The translations under genes were made by a program, and so were the position numbers. The notes under the pieces were generated by a model. The model ran no database searches. It was given only the letters and a program-made list of their open reading frames with translations, and was not told the DNA's origin. Positions 10,336 to 17,645 of a stretch of 64,000 bases of DNA are shown here, one piece after another. Position 1 is the first letter of the stretch. Every line of letters begins with the position of its first letter. The DNA comes from Lactobacillus jensenii DSM 20557 (GTDB lineage: Bacteria > Bacillota > Bacilli > Lactobacillales > Lactobacillaceae): NCBI RefSeq assembly GCF_001436455.1, contig NZ_AYYU01000001.1, positions 4,243 to 68,242 of the forward strand, in the 5' to 3' direction.

Positions 10336-10351
10336 GTTTACAAATGTAAAC
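10336..10351 (+). promoter_or_regulatory. cop box operator (CopY binding site)
   Basis: The perfect palindrome GTTTACAAATGTAAAC contains TACAAATGTA at 10339-10348, an exact match to the CopY consensus TACANNTGTA. It lies right after the -10 box, over the transcription start, so bound CopY would block initiation. Only one cop box is visible, whereas Enterococcus hirae has two. Confidence 0.88.
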
Positions 10352-10366
10352 AATGGAGGTGAAGAT

Positions 10367-10807
10367 ATGGTAGACAAAATTTTAAAAATGAATATTTCTG
10401 ATGCTGAGTGGGAAGTTATGAGGATAATTTGGACACTCGATGAAGTAAAAAGCAGTGAAATAATAGATCAATTGAGTGAAAAAATGTCTTGGACTGAATC
10501 TACTATCAAAACTTTAATTAGAAGGCTAGTTGATAAGGGATTAGTTAAGATAAAAAAAGAAGGGCGTGCTTATATTTATAGTGCAACCGTTTCTGAAAAT
10601 GAGATGATGTATCAAGTGACTAAGGATATGTTTTCTCATATGTGTGATATGCATAAGGGAAGTTTGTTAATTCGATTGATAAAAGAAATACCTTTATCTA
10701 AATCTGCGATAAAGGAAATACAGAGAGAACTCAATATTATGGAACAGTCAGCACCAGATACCATTCCATGTGATTGCTTACATAGTAAGAGAAACCATCA
10801 ATGTTAA
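10367..10807 (+). CDS. copY: copper-responsive repressor CopY
   Basis: BlaI/MecI/CopY winged-helix repressor: SDAEWEVMRIIW followed by the recognition-helix region WTESTIKTLIRRLVDKGLV. The metal-sensing C-terminus reads PCDCLHSKRNHQC, i.e. C-x-C-x8-C, not the usual C-x-C-x4-C-x-C, so one Cys is missing and the spacing is stretched. I start at ATG 10367, with GGAGGT 6 bases upstream. It sits under its own operator and heads the cop operon. By family, copper displaces zinc from the Cys cluster and releases DNA. Confidence 0.9.
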   Translation: MVDKILKMNISDAEWEVMRIIWTLDEVKSSEIIDQLSEKMSWTESTIKTLIRRLVDKGLVKIKKEGRAYIYSATVSENEMMYQVTKDMFSHMCDMHKGSLLIRLIKEIPLSKSAIKEIQRELNIMEQSAPDTIPCDCLHSKRNHQC

Positions 10808-10821
10808 AAAAGGAGATAAAT

Positions 10822-11190
10822 ATGCGAATTATTTCAATTTTAATTGCTATTCTGATTATTGGATTTATTATTTGGTGGTTCTTTATCAGAAAGGTCAACG
10901 ATATCGAAGCTGCCAAGACAAGTAAAAATAAACAAAAAGCGCAAATTATCATTCAAGGTGGATATAGTCCTTCTACTTTGGTATTACAGAAAGGAATTCC
11001 GGCAGAAGTAGAATTCGTCCAAAAGGATTCAACTGCATGTTTAGCTGAAATAAAGTCAGGTGATTTAGCACTAGATAAAAAACTTGCACCAGGTGAAAAG
11101 GTGTCAATAAAAGTTCCGACAGATCAGATTGGTGAATATAATTATAGTTGTGGAATGAATATGTTTCATGGAAAGGTAGTTGTTAAATAA
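10822..11190 (+). CDS. membrane-anchored cupredoxin-like protein
   Basis: A 122-residue protein with one N-terminal membrane span (ISILIAILIIGFIIWWFF) and an extracellular cupredoxin-type beta domain. Candidate copper ligands are the Cys in STACLAEIK and the Cys, Met and His in SCGMNMFHGKVVVK. Start at ATG 10822 with AAGGAG 6 bases upstream; ATG 10801 overlaps copY. It lies between copY and the ATPase, and I infer that it binds copper at the outer face of the membrane, possibly serving the ATPase in place of a CopZ chaperone. Confidence 0.82.
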   Translation: MRIISILIAILIIGFIIWWFFIRKVNDIEAAKTSKNKQKAQIIIQGGYSPSTLVLQKGIPAEVEFVQKDSTACLAEIKSGDLALDKKLAPGEKVSIKVPTDQIGEYNYSCGMNMFHGKVVVK

Positions 11191-13097
11191 TGACAATAAG
11201 TGCAAGAAAAAAGGTAATAATTACTTTGCTTTTGTCATCACCATTACTTTTTCAAATGGTGCTTATGCCTTTTCATATTGTGTTCCCATATTATAATGAG
11301 CTAGCCTTAGTTTTGACGACATTAATTCTGGTAATAGCGGCTAAGGACTATTATATTAGTGCTTGGGCTGCCTTTAAAAAAGGACAAGCTAATATGAATA
11401 CATTAGTAACTATTGGCACTTTAGTTGCCTATTTTTATAGCATTTATGCAATGACTCTGGGGCATGAAGTATATTTTGAAAGTGCTGCAGTTATTATCTT
11501 ATTTATCTTACTCGGTGATAGTCTGGAAGAAGGCATGCGTAAGCGGGCTAATGGAGCATTAAAAAGTCTTTTAAAATTACAGGCTAAAGATGCCATCCTT
11601 TTAAAAAATGGGCAGGAAATCAAGATACCAGTCGAAAAAATAAAAGTTGGCGATGTTCTGGTTGTTAAACCAGCGATGAAGTTTGCTGCTGATGGGCAAG
11701 TTGTCAAAGGAACAAGCCATGTTGATGAATCTATGATTACTGGTGAAAGTTTACCAGTTAAAAAAAGCATTGGCGACAATGTAGTCGGGGCAACTATTAA
11801 TTACGATGGTATCATTTATTACCAAGTTACTAAGTTAGGTCAGGATTCTTTACTTAGTCAGATTGTTGAATTTGTAAAGAGAGCACAGACTTCAAAAGCA
11901 CCTATTCAAAGATTGACTGATAGATTTTCTCAATTTTTTGTTCCAATTGTTTTAATTATTGCAATCATAACTTTTGAAATGTGGTATGTGGTATTTTCTG
12001 CACCTTTTGATCATAGCTTAATTTTTGCTGTTAATGTCTTAGTTATCGCCTGCCCATGTGCTTTAGGATTGGCAATTCCAACCGCATTAATGGTGGGGAC
12101 TAATTTAAGTGCCAAGCATGGAATTTTAATAAAAAATGGTCAAGCTCTTGAAGAAATTAACCAAATTTCAACTGTTGTTTTTGACAAGACAGGAACAATT
12201 ACTAAGGGTGAACCAGTAGTAACAGATATCGTTGGAGATGTAAAGCAAGTTCTTACTCTTGCTAAGAATCTAGAGCAAAATAGTGAGCATCCACTTGCTA
12301 AGGCGTTTTTGAATGAAGCGGCTAAATATGACTTACCAAGTTATGAGGTATCTAATTTTAAAGTTCATAAAGGTGAGGGGATTTCTGGCCTGATTAATGG
12401 CCAAGAAATTTTTATTGGAAATGAAAAGATGGCAACTAATTTAAGCCAAAAGTTATTAGATGCTGCAAAAAAGTTAGAGCAGCAGGCAAAAACTTGTGCT
12501 TATGTCGGAATTGCTGGTGAGGCAATTGGAGTAGTGGCTATGCAAGATATTCCAAGAGATAATGCAGCTTTTGTAATTTCCGAACTTAAAAAAATGGGTA
12601 AGAAAAGTGTTATCCTCACTGGTGATAATCAAAATGTAGCTAATGAAATCGGTAAAAATATTGGAGTTAATCAAGTCATTAGTGAGGTTTTACCAAATGA
12701 AAAGGCAAATGAGGTTAAAAAACTACAAAAAGATGCTAAAGTAGCTTTTGTTGGGGATGGAATAAATGATGCTCCAGCGCTTTCAACTGCTGATGTCGGG
12801 GTGGCGATGGCAAGTGGAACTGATATTGCGATTGAAAGTGGAGATCTGGTTTTAATGCAAGATGATTTGAATAATTTACTTAAGGCCTTACAGATTTCTA
12901 AAAAAATATTTAATCGAATTAAAATTAATCTTTTTTGGGCATTTATCTATAATGCAATTGGTATTCCAATAGCTGCGGGAGTTTTTGTTAACCAAGGATT
13001 AGTTTTAAGTCCTGAATTAGCTGGTTTAGCAATGGCTTTTAGTTCCATTTCAGTTGTTGCTAGCTCTTTACTTTTAAATAGAACCAAATTTAATTAA
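11190..13097 (+). CDS. copA: copper-exporting P1B-type ATPase
   Basis: Membrane copper efflux pump. Visible in order: TGES actuator motif (MITGESLPV), CPC in VIACPCALGLAIP, phosphorylation site DKTGT, the SEHPLAKA motif, GDGINDAPALS, then N-x6-YN-x4-P (NLFWAFIYNAIGIP) and MAFSS in the last membrane segments. The CPC motif places it with Cu(I) pumps of CopA type rather than CPH-type CopB. Unusually for CopA, it has no N-terminal HMA domain or His-rich extension and begins almost directly with membrane helices. It shares one base with the cupredoxin gene (TAATG). Confidence 0.92.
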   Translation: MTISARKKVIITLLLSSPLLFQMVLMPFHIVFPYYNELALVLTTLILVIAAKDYYISAWAAFKKGQANMNTLVTIGTLVAYFYSIYAMTLGHEVYFESAAVIILFILLGDSLEEGMRKRANGALKSLLKLQAKDAILLKNGQEIKIPVEKIKVGDVLVVKPAMKFAADGQVVKGTSHVDESMITGESLPVKKSIGDNVVGATINYDGIIYYQVTKLGQDSLLSQIVEFVKRAQTSKAPIQRLTDRFSQFFVPIVLIIAIITFEMWYVVFSAPFDHSLIFAVNVLVIACPCALGLAIPTALMVGTNLSAKHGILIKNGQALEEINQISTVVFDKTGTITKGEPVVTDIVGDVKQVLTLAKNLEQNSEHPLAKAFLNEAAKYDLPSYEVSNFKVHKGEGISGLINGQEIFIGNEKMATNLSQKLLDAAKKLEQQAKTCAYVGIAGEAIGVVAMQDIPRDNAAFVISELKKMGKKSVILTGDNQNVANEIGKNIGVNQVISEVLPNEKANEVKKLQKDAKVAFVGDGINDAPALSTADVGVAMASGTDIAIESGDLVLMQDDLNNLLKALQISKKIFNRIKINLFWAFIYNAIGIPIAAGVFVNQGLVLSPELAGLAMAFSSISVVASSLLLNRTKFN

Positions 13098-13106
13098 TAT
13101 TTCATC

Positions 13107-13142
13107 AAAAAAGTTCTCAAAGCTTAGCTTTGAGAGCTTTTT
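13107..13142 (+). terminator. intrinsic terminator of the cop operon
   Basis: Arms around CTCAAAGC / GCTTTGAGAG with a TTA loop, preceded by an A-run and followed by five T. Confidence 0.85.
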
Positions 13143-13199
13143 ATGCTTTATTTAAAGCGTTTTTTGCGGTAAACTTACAATTGTTCTGGAGATGAAAAT

Positions 13200-13583
13200 A
13201 TGAATAAAATAAGAGTCTATTTAAGTGTAGCAGTTTTTGGCTTTTTGGGTGGTATTTGTCGTTATTTCTTATCAGGAGCCTATCAAGCCATGGGAACTGT
13301 AATTTGTAATTTATTGGGATGCTTTTTACTTTCATTTCTCACTTATTTTGTTATTGAAAGTAAAAGATTACCAGAGTGGCTAAATACTGGTTTAGGTACT
13401 GGCTTTATTGGGGCATTTACAACTTTTTCCAGTTTTGAACTTGATAGTTTAAAGTTTATTAATTCTAGTCAAAGTTTTATGGCTGTAACTTATTTCTTAC
13501 TTTCGATTATATTTGGCTTTTTATGTGCATTATTAGGTATGAAAGTCGGTGTTTTTCTAGGAAAGAGAGGAATAAGTGAGTGA
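13200..13583 (+). CDS. crcB: fluoride efflux channel FluC/CrcB, subunit 1
   Basis: Small four-helix membrane protein of the fluoride channel family. It has the GGICRYFLSG start motif and GFIGAFTTFSSFELDS, whose Thr/Phe residues line the pore in the family. TGGAG precedes the ATG. It overlaps a second crcB by 4 bases; paired genes usually form heterodimeric channels. I see no fluoride riboswitch in the ~57 bases upstream. Confidence 0.92.
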   Translation: MNKIRVYLSVAVFGFLGGICRYFLSGAYQAMGTVICNLLGCFLLSFLTYFVIESKRLPEWLNTGLGTGFIGAFTTFSSFELDSLKFINSSQSFMAVTYFLLSIIFGFLCALLGMKVGVFLGKRGISE

Positions 13584-13915
13584 TTTTTGCAGGCTTGGGA
13601 GCAGCACTCGGTGCAGCTCTTCGTTATTTCTTAACAGTAAATATAAAAACAAATCATTTATGGCCAAGAGCTACTTTTTTAATCAATATGACTGGCGCAT
13701 TTTGTCTTGGATTAATATTTGCCCTTGGATTAGATAAGAATATATATACTTTTTTAGGTACAGGTGTTTTAGGGGGTTATACAACTTTTTCAACATTGAA
13801 TAAAGAGTTAGTTGGCTTACGCAAAGATAAAATTGGATTATTTTATGCACTTAGTTCATATTTATTGGGATTATTATTAGTTTATGTTGGATTTTACCTG
13901 GGAAAGATGATGTAA
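13580..13915 (+). CDS. crcB: fluoride efflux channel FluC/CrcB, subunit 2
   Basis: Partner CrcB/FluC subunit of 111 residues with four membrane helices, GAALGAALRYFL and GVLGGYTTFSTLNKEL. It begins at a GTG inside the stop of the first subunit. The next gene starts immediately after its stop without a gap. Confidence 0.9.
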   Translation: MIFAGLGAALGAALRYFLTVNIKTNHLWPRATFLINMTGAFCLGLIFALGLDKNIYTFLGTGVLGGYTTFSTLNKELVGLRKDKIGLFYALSSYLLGLLLVYVGFYLGKMM

Positions 13916-14623
13916 ATGAAAAAAATTACTTATTTAGTCACTAAAATTGTTGTGTCACTGGCGTTTGCGTTTTCATTATTACTTTTATTAACAAGCTCAA
14001 TTAACATGAAAAGTAATAATAATCGTTTGTACGCTAAACAATTAATTACAAACGTTGCTAATGATGCTGGTTTCGGTAACTTATCTAGTTTATTTGCTTC
14101 AAGTGGATTAGAAGATGAAATGTTGAGTCATTTACCAAAAAAGAGTGAAGTAAGTATTACTCCTCTTGAAGTTTATAACTTAAGCAGTACTTACAAAAAG
14201 CAGGGAAAATTCTCAAGTAAGGACTTAAAATTACCAAGTAAAACTAGTGGTGAAAAGTTTATTAGTAAATATATAACGGTTGGAATTAATGCTGGTTTAA
14301 AACGAAATAATGAAGATGTAAAAAATGCTTTGAATTTATATCAACTTGTATATTATGCCTTGCTTTTATGCTTTGCTATTAGTATTATTTTGGTACTACT
14401 TGGTAAACGATTTGCTGGGATTACAGCAGTTTTGTCATCAGCGGGGATGTTAGTAGGATTATTATTTGCTAGTGAAAAGGCTACTACTATTCTTGATGAA
14501 ATTCTATATTCTGGCATGAAAGTAACAATTTCTCCTAATTTCCTGACAGCAGTAATTGTTGTGGTTATAGCAAGTATCGTTTGGGAAGTAGTTTGCCATA
14601 ATTATAGAAAGACACAAAGATAA
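13916..14623 (+). CDS. membrane protein of unknown function
   Basis: I do not recognise this 235-residue protein. It has an N-terminal membrane span (about residues 8-28), an extracellular region of roughly 110 residues rich in Ser and Lys with no Cys, then three membrane spans and a short basic tail. The ATG abuts the crcB2 stop and the next gene starts one base after its own stop, so it belongs to the crcB-crcB-ptp transcription unit. No catalytic motif is visible. Confidence 0.75.
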   Translation: MKKITYLVTKIVVSLAFAFSLLLLLTSSINMKSNNNRLYAKQLITNVANDAGFGNLSSLFASSGLEDEMLSHLPKKSEVSITPLEVYNLSSTYKKQGKFSSKDLKLPSKTSGEKFISKYITVGINAGLKRNNEDVKNALNLYQLVYYALLLCFAISIILVLLGKRFAGITAVLSSAGMLVGLLFASEKATTILDEILYSGMKVTISPNFLTAVIVVVIASIVWEVVCHNYRKTQR

Positions 14624-14624
14624 G

Positions 14625-15092
14625 ATGAAAAGAGTTTTATTTGTATGCCATGGAAACATTTGTAGATCACCCATGGCTGAGTTTATTGCTCGAAATTTAG
14701 CCCAAAAAGCCGGCTTGAGTGATGTAGAATTTGATTCAAAAGCAACAACGCGAGATGAAATTAATGCTAGCGGGATTGGCCATGATATGGATCGTCGCGC
14801 CAAAAGTAAATTAGATGAAAAAGGCATCCCTTATACTTATCATGAAGCTAGTCAAGTAACTAGAGAAGATTATCAAAAGTATGATTATTTATTCTGTATG
14901 GATGAAGAGAACTTTCTCGATTTAAATAGGATTACTGGCGGAGATCCGGATGGAAAAGAGAAAAAATTACTAACTTTATTGGGCTCACATAAGGATATTG
15001 ATGATCCATGGTTTACTGGAGATTTTGAAACAAGTTATCGCCAAATTAAGCAAGCTTGTGAAGTTTTAATTGAAAATCTAAAAAATGAATAA
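14625..15092 (+). CDS. low-molecular-weight protein-tyrosine phosphatase
   Basis: Cytoplasmic LMW-PTP. The P-loop at the N-terminus, VCHGNICRSP, gives nucleophile C8 and R14, and the general-acid Asp lies in DDPWFTGDFETSY near the C-terminus. Length 155 is typical. It is the last gene of the crcB unit and is followed by a bidirectional terminator. Substrates in lactobacilli are not established. Confidence 0.9.
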   Translation: MKRVLFVCHGNICRSPMAEFIARNLAQKAGLSDVEFDSKATTRDEINASGIGHDMDRRAKSKLDEKGIPYTYHEASQVTREDYQKYDYLFCMDEENFLDLNRITGGDPDGKEKKLLTLLGSHKDIDDPWFTGDFETSYRQIKQACEVLIENLKNE

Positions 15093-15132
15093 GAAAAAAG
15101 CTTATTGGGATTTTTCCCAATAAGCTTTTTTA
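15093..15132. terminator. bidirectional terminator between ptp and yebC
   Basis: A 13-base stem, AAGCTTATTGGGA / TCCCAATAAGCTT, with flanking A-run and T-run, serves both convergent genes. Confidence 0.9.
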
Positions 15133-15139
15133 ATGAAGA

Positions 15140-15868
15140 TTAATCTTCATCAGCAGCTGCAGTATAAACATTTGAAACATCATCATCGTCTTCTAAGGCA
15201 TCAATTAAGTGTTCAAATTGTTCTTTCTTATCAGCTGGAACTGGAGTAGTGTTTTGAGGAATCATGGTAAGTTCAGCATCTGCTAACTTGTAACCAGCTT
15301 TTTCCAATGCATCACGTACGCCAGTAAATTCTTTAGCATCAGTATAGATTTCGTATGCATCATCACTTGTTTGTAAGTCATCTGCACCGGCATCCATTAC
15401 ATCCATTAACATTTGATCTTCATCAGCATCAGTAGTTGAACGATCAATTACAATATAACCTTTACGGTCAAACATGTAGGCAACTGAACCAGTTGAACCC
15501 ATACTACCACCATTACGAGTAAAGGCAGTACGTACACTAGTAGCTGTTCTATTTTTGTTGTCAGTCAAAGCTTCAACTAAAACAGCAACACCACCTGGTG
15601 CGTAACCTTCGTATGTAATTTCGTCGTAATGTTCGTCAGAGCCACCTTCAGCCTTTTTAATTGCACGTTGGATATTATCCTTAGGCATATTAGCTGCACG
15701 AGCTTTGTCCATAACTAACCGCAATGCTGGATTCCCTGAAGGGTCAGGACCACCACTCTTTGCAGCCATATAAATTTCACGAGATAACTTTTGGAAAATC
15801 TTACCTCTTTTTGCGTCTTGTGCATTCTTGCGGCCTTGGATATTGTGCCATTTTGAATGTCCTGACAT
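15140..15868 (-). CDS. yebC: YebC/PmpR family regulatory protein
   Basis: Begins with the family hallmark [14 protein letters not shown] and keeps the three-domain length of 242 residues with an acidic C-terminus. Family members were described as DNA-binding regulators, and more recent work implicates some in helping ribosomes at proline stretches; the role here is not resolved by sequence. AGAAGGA precedes the ATG. It is a single-gene unit convergent with ptp. Confidence 0.93.
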   Translation of the reverse strand: MSGHSKWHNIQGRKNAQDAKRGKIFQKLSREIYMAAKSGGPDPSGNPALRLVMDKARAANMPKDNIQRAIKKAEGGSDEHYDEITYEGYAPGGVAVLVEALTDNKNRTATSVRTAFTRNGGSMGSTGSVAYMFDRKGYIVIDRSTTDADEDQMLMDVMDAGADDLQTSDDAYEIYTDAKEFTGVRDALEKAGYKLADAELTMIPQNTTPVPADKKEQFEHLIDALEDDDDVSNVYTAAADED

Positions 15869-15952
15869 ATAAGAATCCTTCTTTCTGTATTTAATAGTTA
15901 ACCTTTATAATCTTACCGCTAAAGCCTAGTAAATTCAATTTATATTAAGCTT

Positions 15953-16468
15953 TTATTGTCTTTTTTCGTGGATTTTTTTAATAAATAAGCGATATAGCAA
16001 AAATAATAGAATTCCACATAATGCTCCAGCACTATCAAGTACTACATCATGTACGCTTGGTGTACGATCACCAGTTAGATATTGATGATATTCATCAAGT
16101 ACTGCCAGGCTAATTATAACTGGCCAGACAAAAATGAAAGCATAAACTTTATTTAGAAAGAATCGTTTAATTCCGGCGAATAAGCCTAAGCCTAATAAGA
16201 AATAACTTGAAAAATGGGCTAATTTTCTAACAAAAAATTGCGTAAAGTTAGTTAGTCCATCTTTACTTGCACTGTGAATTTGTCCACCGTAATTAATTGA
16301 TATATGTGATAAAATGGGTTCAAGAAAACCAAAGTAAGTTTTAATTGTCGTTGAACTCATCTTTTGCTCATGATAGGTCATCGAGCTGGAAATAAAAAGA
16401 CTTATAAAAACGACTAACGCAAGAATTAGACTGAGTTTTTCTTTCTTGCTGAACTTAAATTTTTGCAT
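15953..16468 (-). CDS. VanZ family membrane protein
   Basis: About 171 residues with four membrane spans and the VanZ signature DEYHQYLTGDRTPSVHDV then LDSAGALCG. It starts at ATG 16468, where AAGGTGGTG gives a good ribosome binding site; the frame is open to 16489. The VanZ prototype gives low-level teicoplanin resistance, but most chromosomal members have no known role. It is divergent from the metal-binding lipoprotein. Confidence 0.85.
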   Translation of the reverse strand: MQKFKFSKKEKLSLILALVVFISLFISSSMTYHEQKMSSTTIKTYFGFLEPILSHISINYGGQIHSASKDGLTNFTQFFVRKLAHFSSYFLLGLGLFAGIKRFFLNKVYAFIFVWPVIISLAVLDEYHQYLTGDRTPSVHDVVLDSAGALCGILLFLLYRLFIKKIHEKRQ

Positions 16469-16482
16469 TTTATTGCACCACC

Positions 16483-16511
16483 TTGACAAAAATGATAATT
16501 AAGTATACTCT
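16483..16511 (+). promoter_or_regulatory. putative promoter of the metal-binding lipoprotein
   Basis: A perfect TTGACA (16483-16488) is followed by TATACT at 16504-16509 (15-base spacing) or TACTCT two bases later (17). It lies in the divergent gap with the vanZ-like gene. Confidence 0.5.
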
Positions 16512-16544
16512 ACTATGATTTACATTTATAAGAAAGGAAATCGA

Positions 16545-17423
16545 ATGAAAATCAAAAAAATATTTACAATTATGGCTTTAGCATTAGCCAGTTTAACCTT
16601 AGTTACAGCTTGTTCACAAAGAAAGAGCGAAAAGAGTAATGGTATAAAAATTGTTACTTCAACTAATGTTTATGCCGACATTGCCAAGGATATCGTAGGT
16701 AAATATGGTAGTAGTGAAGCAATAATTTCTAATGGGGATATTGATCCACACGATTTTGAACCAACTACTAAGTCTGCTACAACAATTAATAGCGCTAATA
16801 TTGTGATTGCTAATGGTATGGGGTACGACAATTGGATGAGCAAATTAGCTAAATCTAATGGCAAGACAGCTGTTAAAGTTGGCGAAGATATCATGAAGCT
16901 AAAGAGTAGTGATAATCCACATATTTGGTATAACTTAGATATGCCAGAAGATTATGTTAACTACTTGGTTAAGAAATTATCCAAATTAGATGCAAAACAT
17001 GCTTCTTATTTTAAAAAGAATGGTGAAAATTATTTAGCACAAATTGCTGAAATTAAGGCTATCGCTAAAACTATTGATGGGAAAAATTCTAAACCAGTTT
17101 ATGTAAGTGAACCAGTATTTGATTACGCTTTGAAGGCAGCTAACTTTAAGATTGGTAATAAGGATTTTGAAGAAGCTATTGAAAATGAAACGGATCCAAG
17201 TGCAAAGATTATTGAAAAAATGAATAAGGCAATTAGTCGTAATGAAATTGCTTTCTTTGTAAATAATACTCAAGCAAGTAGTGCGACAGTTAAAGCTTTG
17301 GTGAAGAAATGTAAAGCTGCTGGTATTCCAATAATTGAAGTGCGCGAAACTATGCCTAATGGGGTAAGTTATCTTAAATGGATGACACAAAACTATGAAA
17401 AGTTAAAAGATGTATCTAAATAA
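16545..17423 (+). CDS. metal ABC transporter substrate-binding lipoprotein (ZnuA/MntA type)
   Basis: Cluster A-I solute-binding protein for Zn(II) or Mn(II). The signal peptide ends in the lipobox LVTAC with lipidated C23. Likely metal ligands are the His in DPHDFEPT and NPHIWYNL plus acidic residues in VSEPVFDY and the region after DPSAKI. The His-rich loop of zinc-specific ZnuA/AdcA is absent. Start at ATG 16545 with AAAGGAAA upstream. No ABC ATPase or permease gene is adjacent, so it must work with a transporter encoded elsewhere. A terminator follows. Confidence 0.88.
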   Translation: MKIKKIFTIMALALASLTLVTACSQRKSEKSNGIKIVTSTNVYADIAKDIVGKYGSSEAIISNGDIDPHDFEPTTKSATTINSANIVIANGMGYDNWMSKLAKSNGKTAVKVGEDIMKLKSSDNPHIWYNLDMPEDYVNYLVKKLSKLDAKHASYFKKNGENYLAQIAEIKAIAKTIDGKNSKPVYVSEPVFDYALKAANFKIGNKDFEEAIENETDPSAKIIEKMNKAISRNEIAFFVNNTQASSATVKALVKKCKAAGIPIIEVRETMPNGVSYLKWMTQNYEKLKDVSK

Positions 17424-17441
17424 TATTTCAATATTGTAAAT

Positions 17442-17475
17442 CACAAAAAAGTCTCGATTATGAGGCTTTTTTTGT
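17442..17475 (+). terminator. intrinsic terminator after the metal-binding lipoprotein
   Basis: CACAAAAAAGTCTC / GAGGCTTTTTTTGTG stem around GATTAT, with one G-T pair and a T-run inside the right arm. Confidence 0.8.
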
Positions 17476-17556
17476 GGAAATCTTTATTTAGGATATAGAA
17501 ATTACAAGAAGTAAACAGTAAAATAGTAAACGTTACAATAAATTTGGAGATGAAAA

Positions 17557-17607
17557 ATGAATTCGAAGTTGAAAAATAAATCACCTGTTTTATTACCAGG
17601 TAGATAA
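17557..17607 (+). CDS. putative 16-residue leader ORF
   Basis: A tiny ORF encoding MNSKLKNKSPVLLPGR follows TTGGAG at good spacing, 38 bases before the APC transporter. Its 3' end contains the short inverted repeat ACCTG/CAGGT. The 222-base gap (17424-17645) otherwise holds the upstream terminator and AGTAAAC-type repeats at 17510-17535. No run of a regulatory codon is obvious. It may be a leader peptide or chance. Confidence 0.3.
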   Translation: MNSKLKNKSPVLLPGR

Positions 17608-17645
17608 AATAGATAGTTTAAATATTTTTTTACGGGGTAATAAAA

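Noticed and set aside
11444..11779. 111-codon minus-strand frame
   Set aside because: Antisense shadow of the copper ATPase.
13143..13199. possible fluoride riboswitch before crcB
   Set aside because: The gap is only about 57 bases after the cop terminator and I cannot see the conserved pseudoknot core of the crcB motif.
17525..17538. cre-like site (AGTAAACGTTACAA)
   Set aside because: It resembles TGTAAACGTTTACA with one base missing and end mismatches; too degenerate to call CcpA control.
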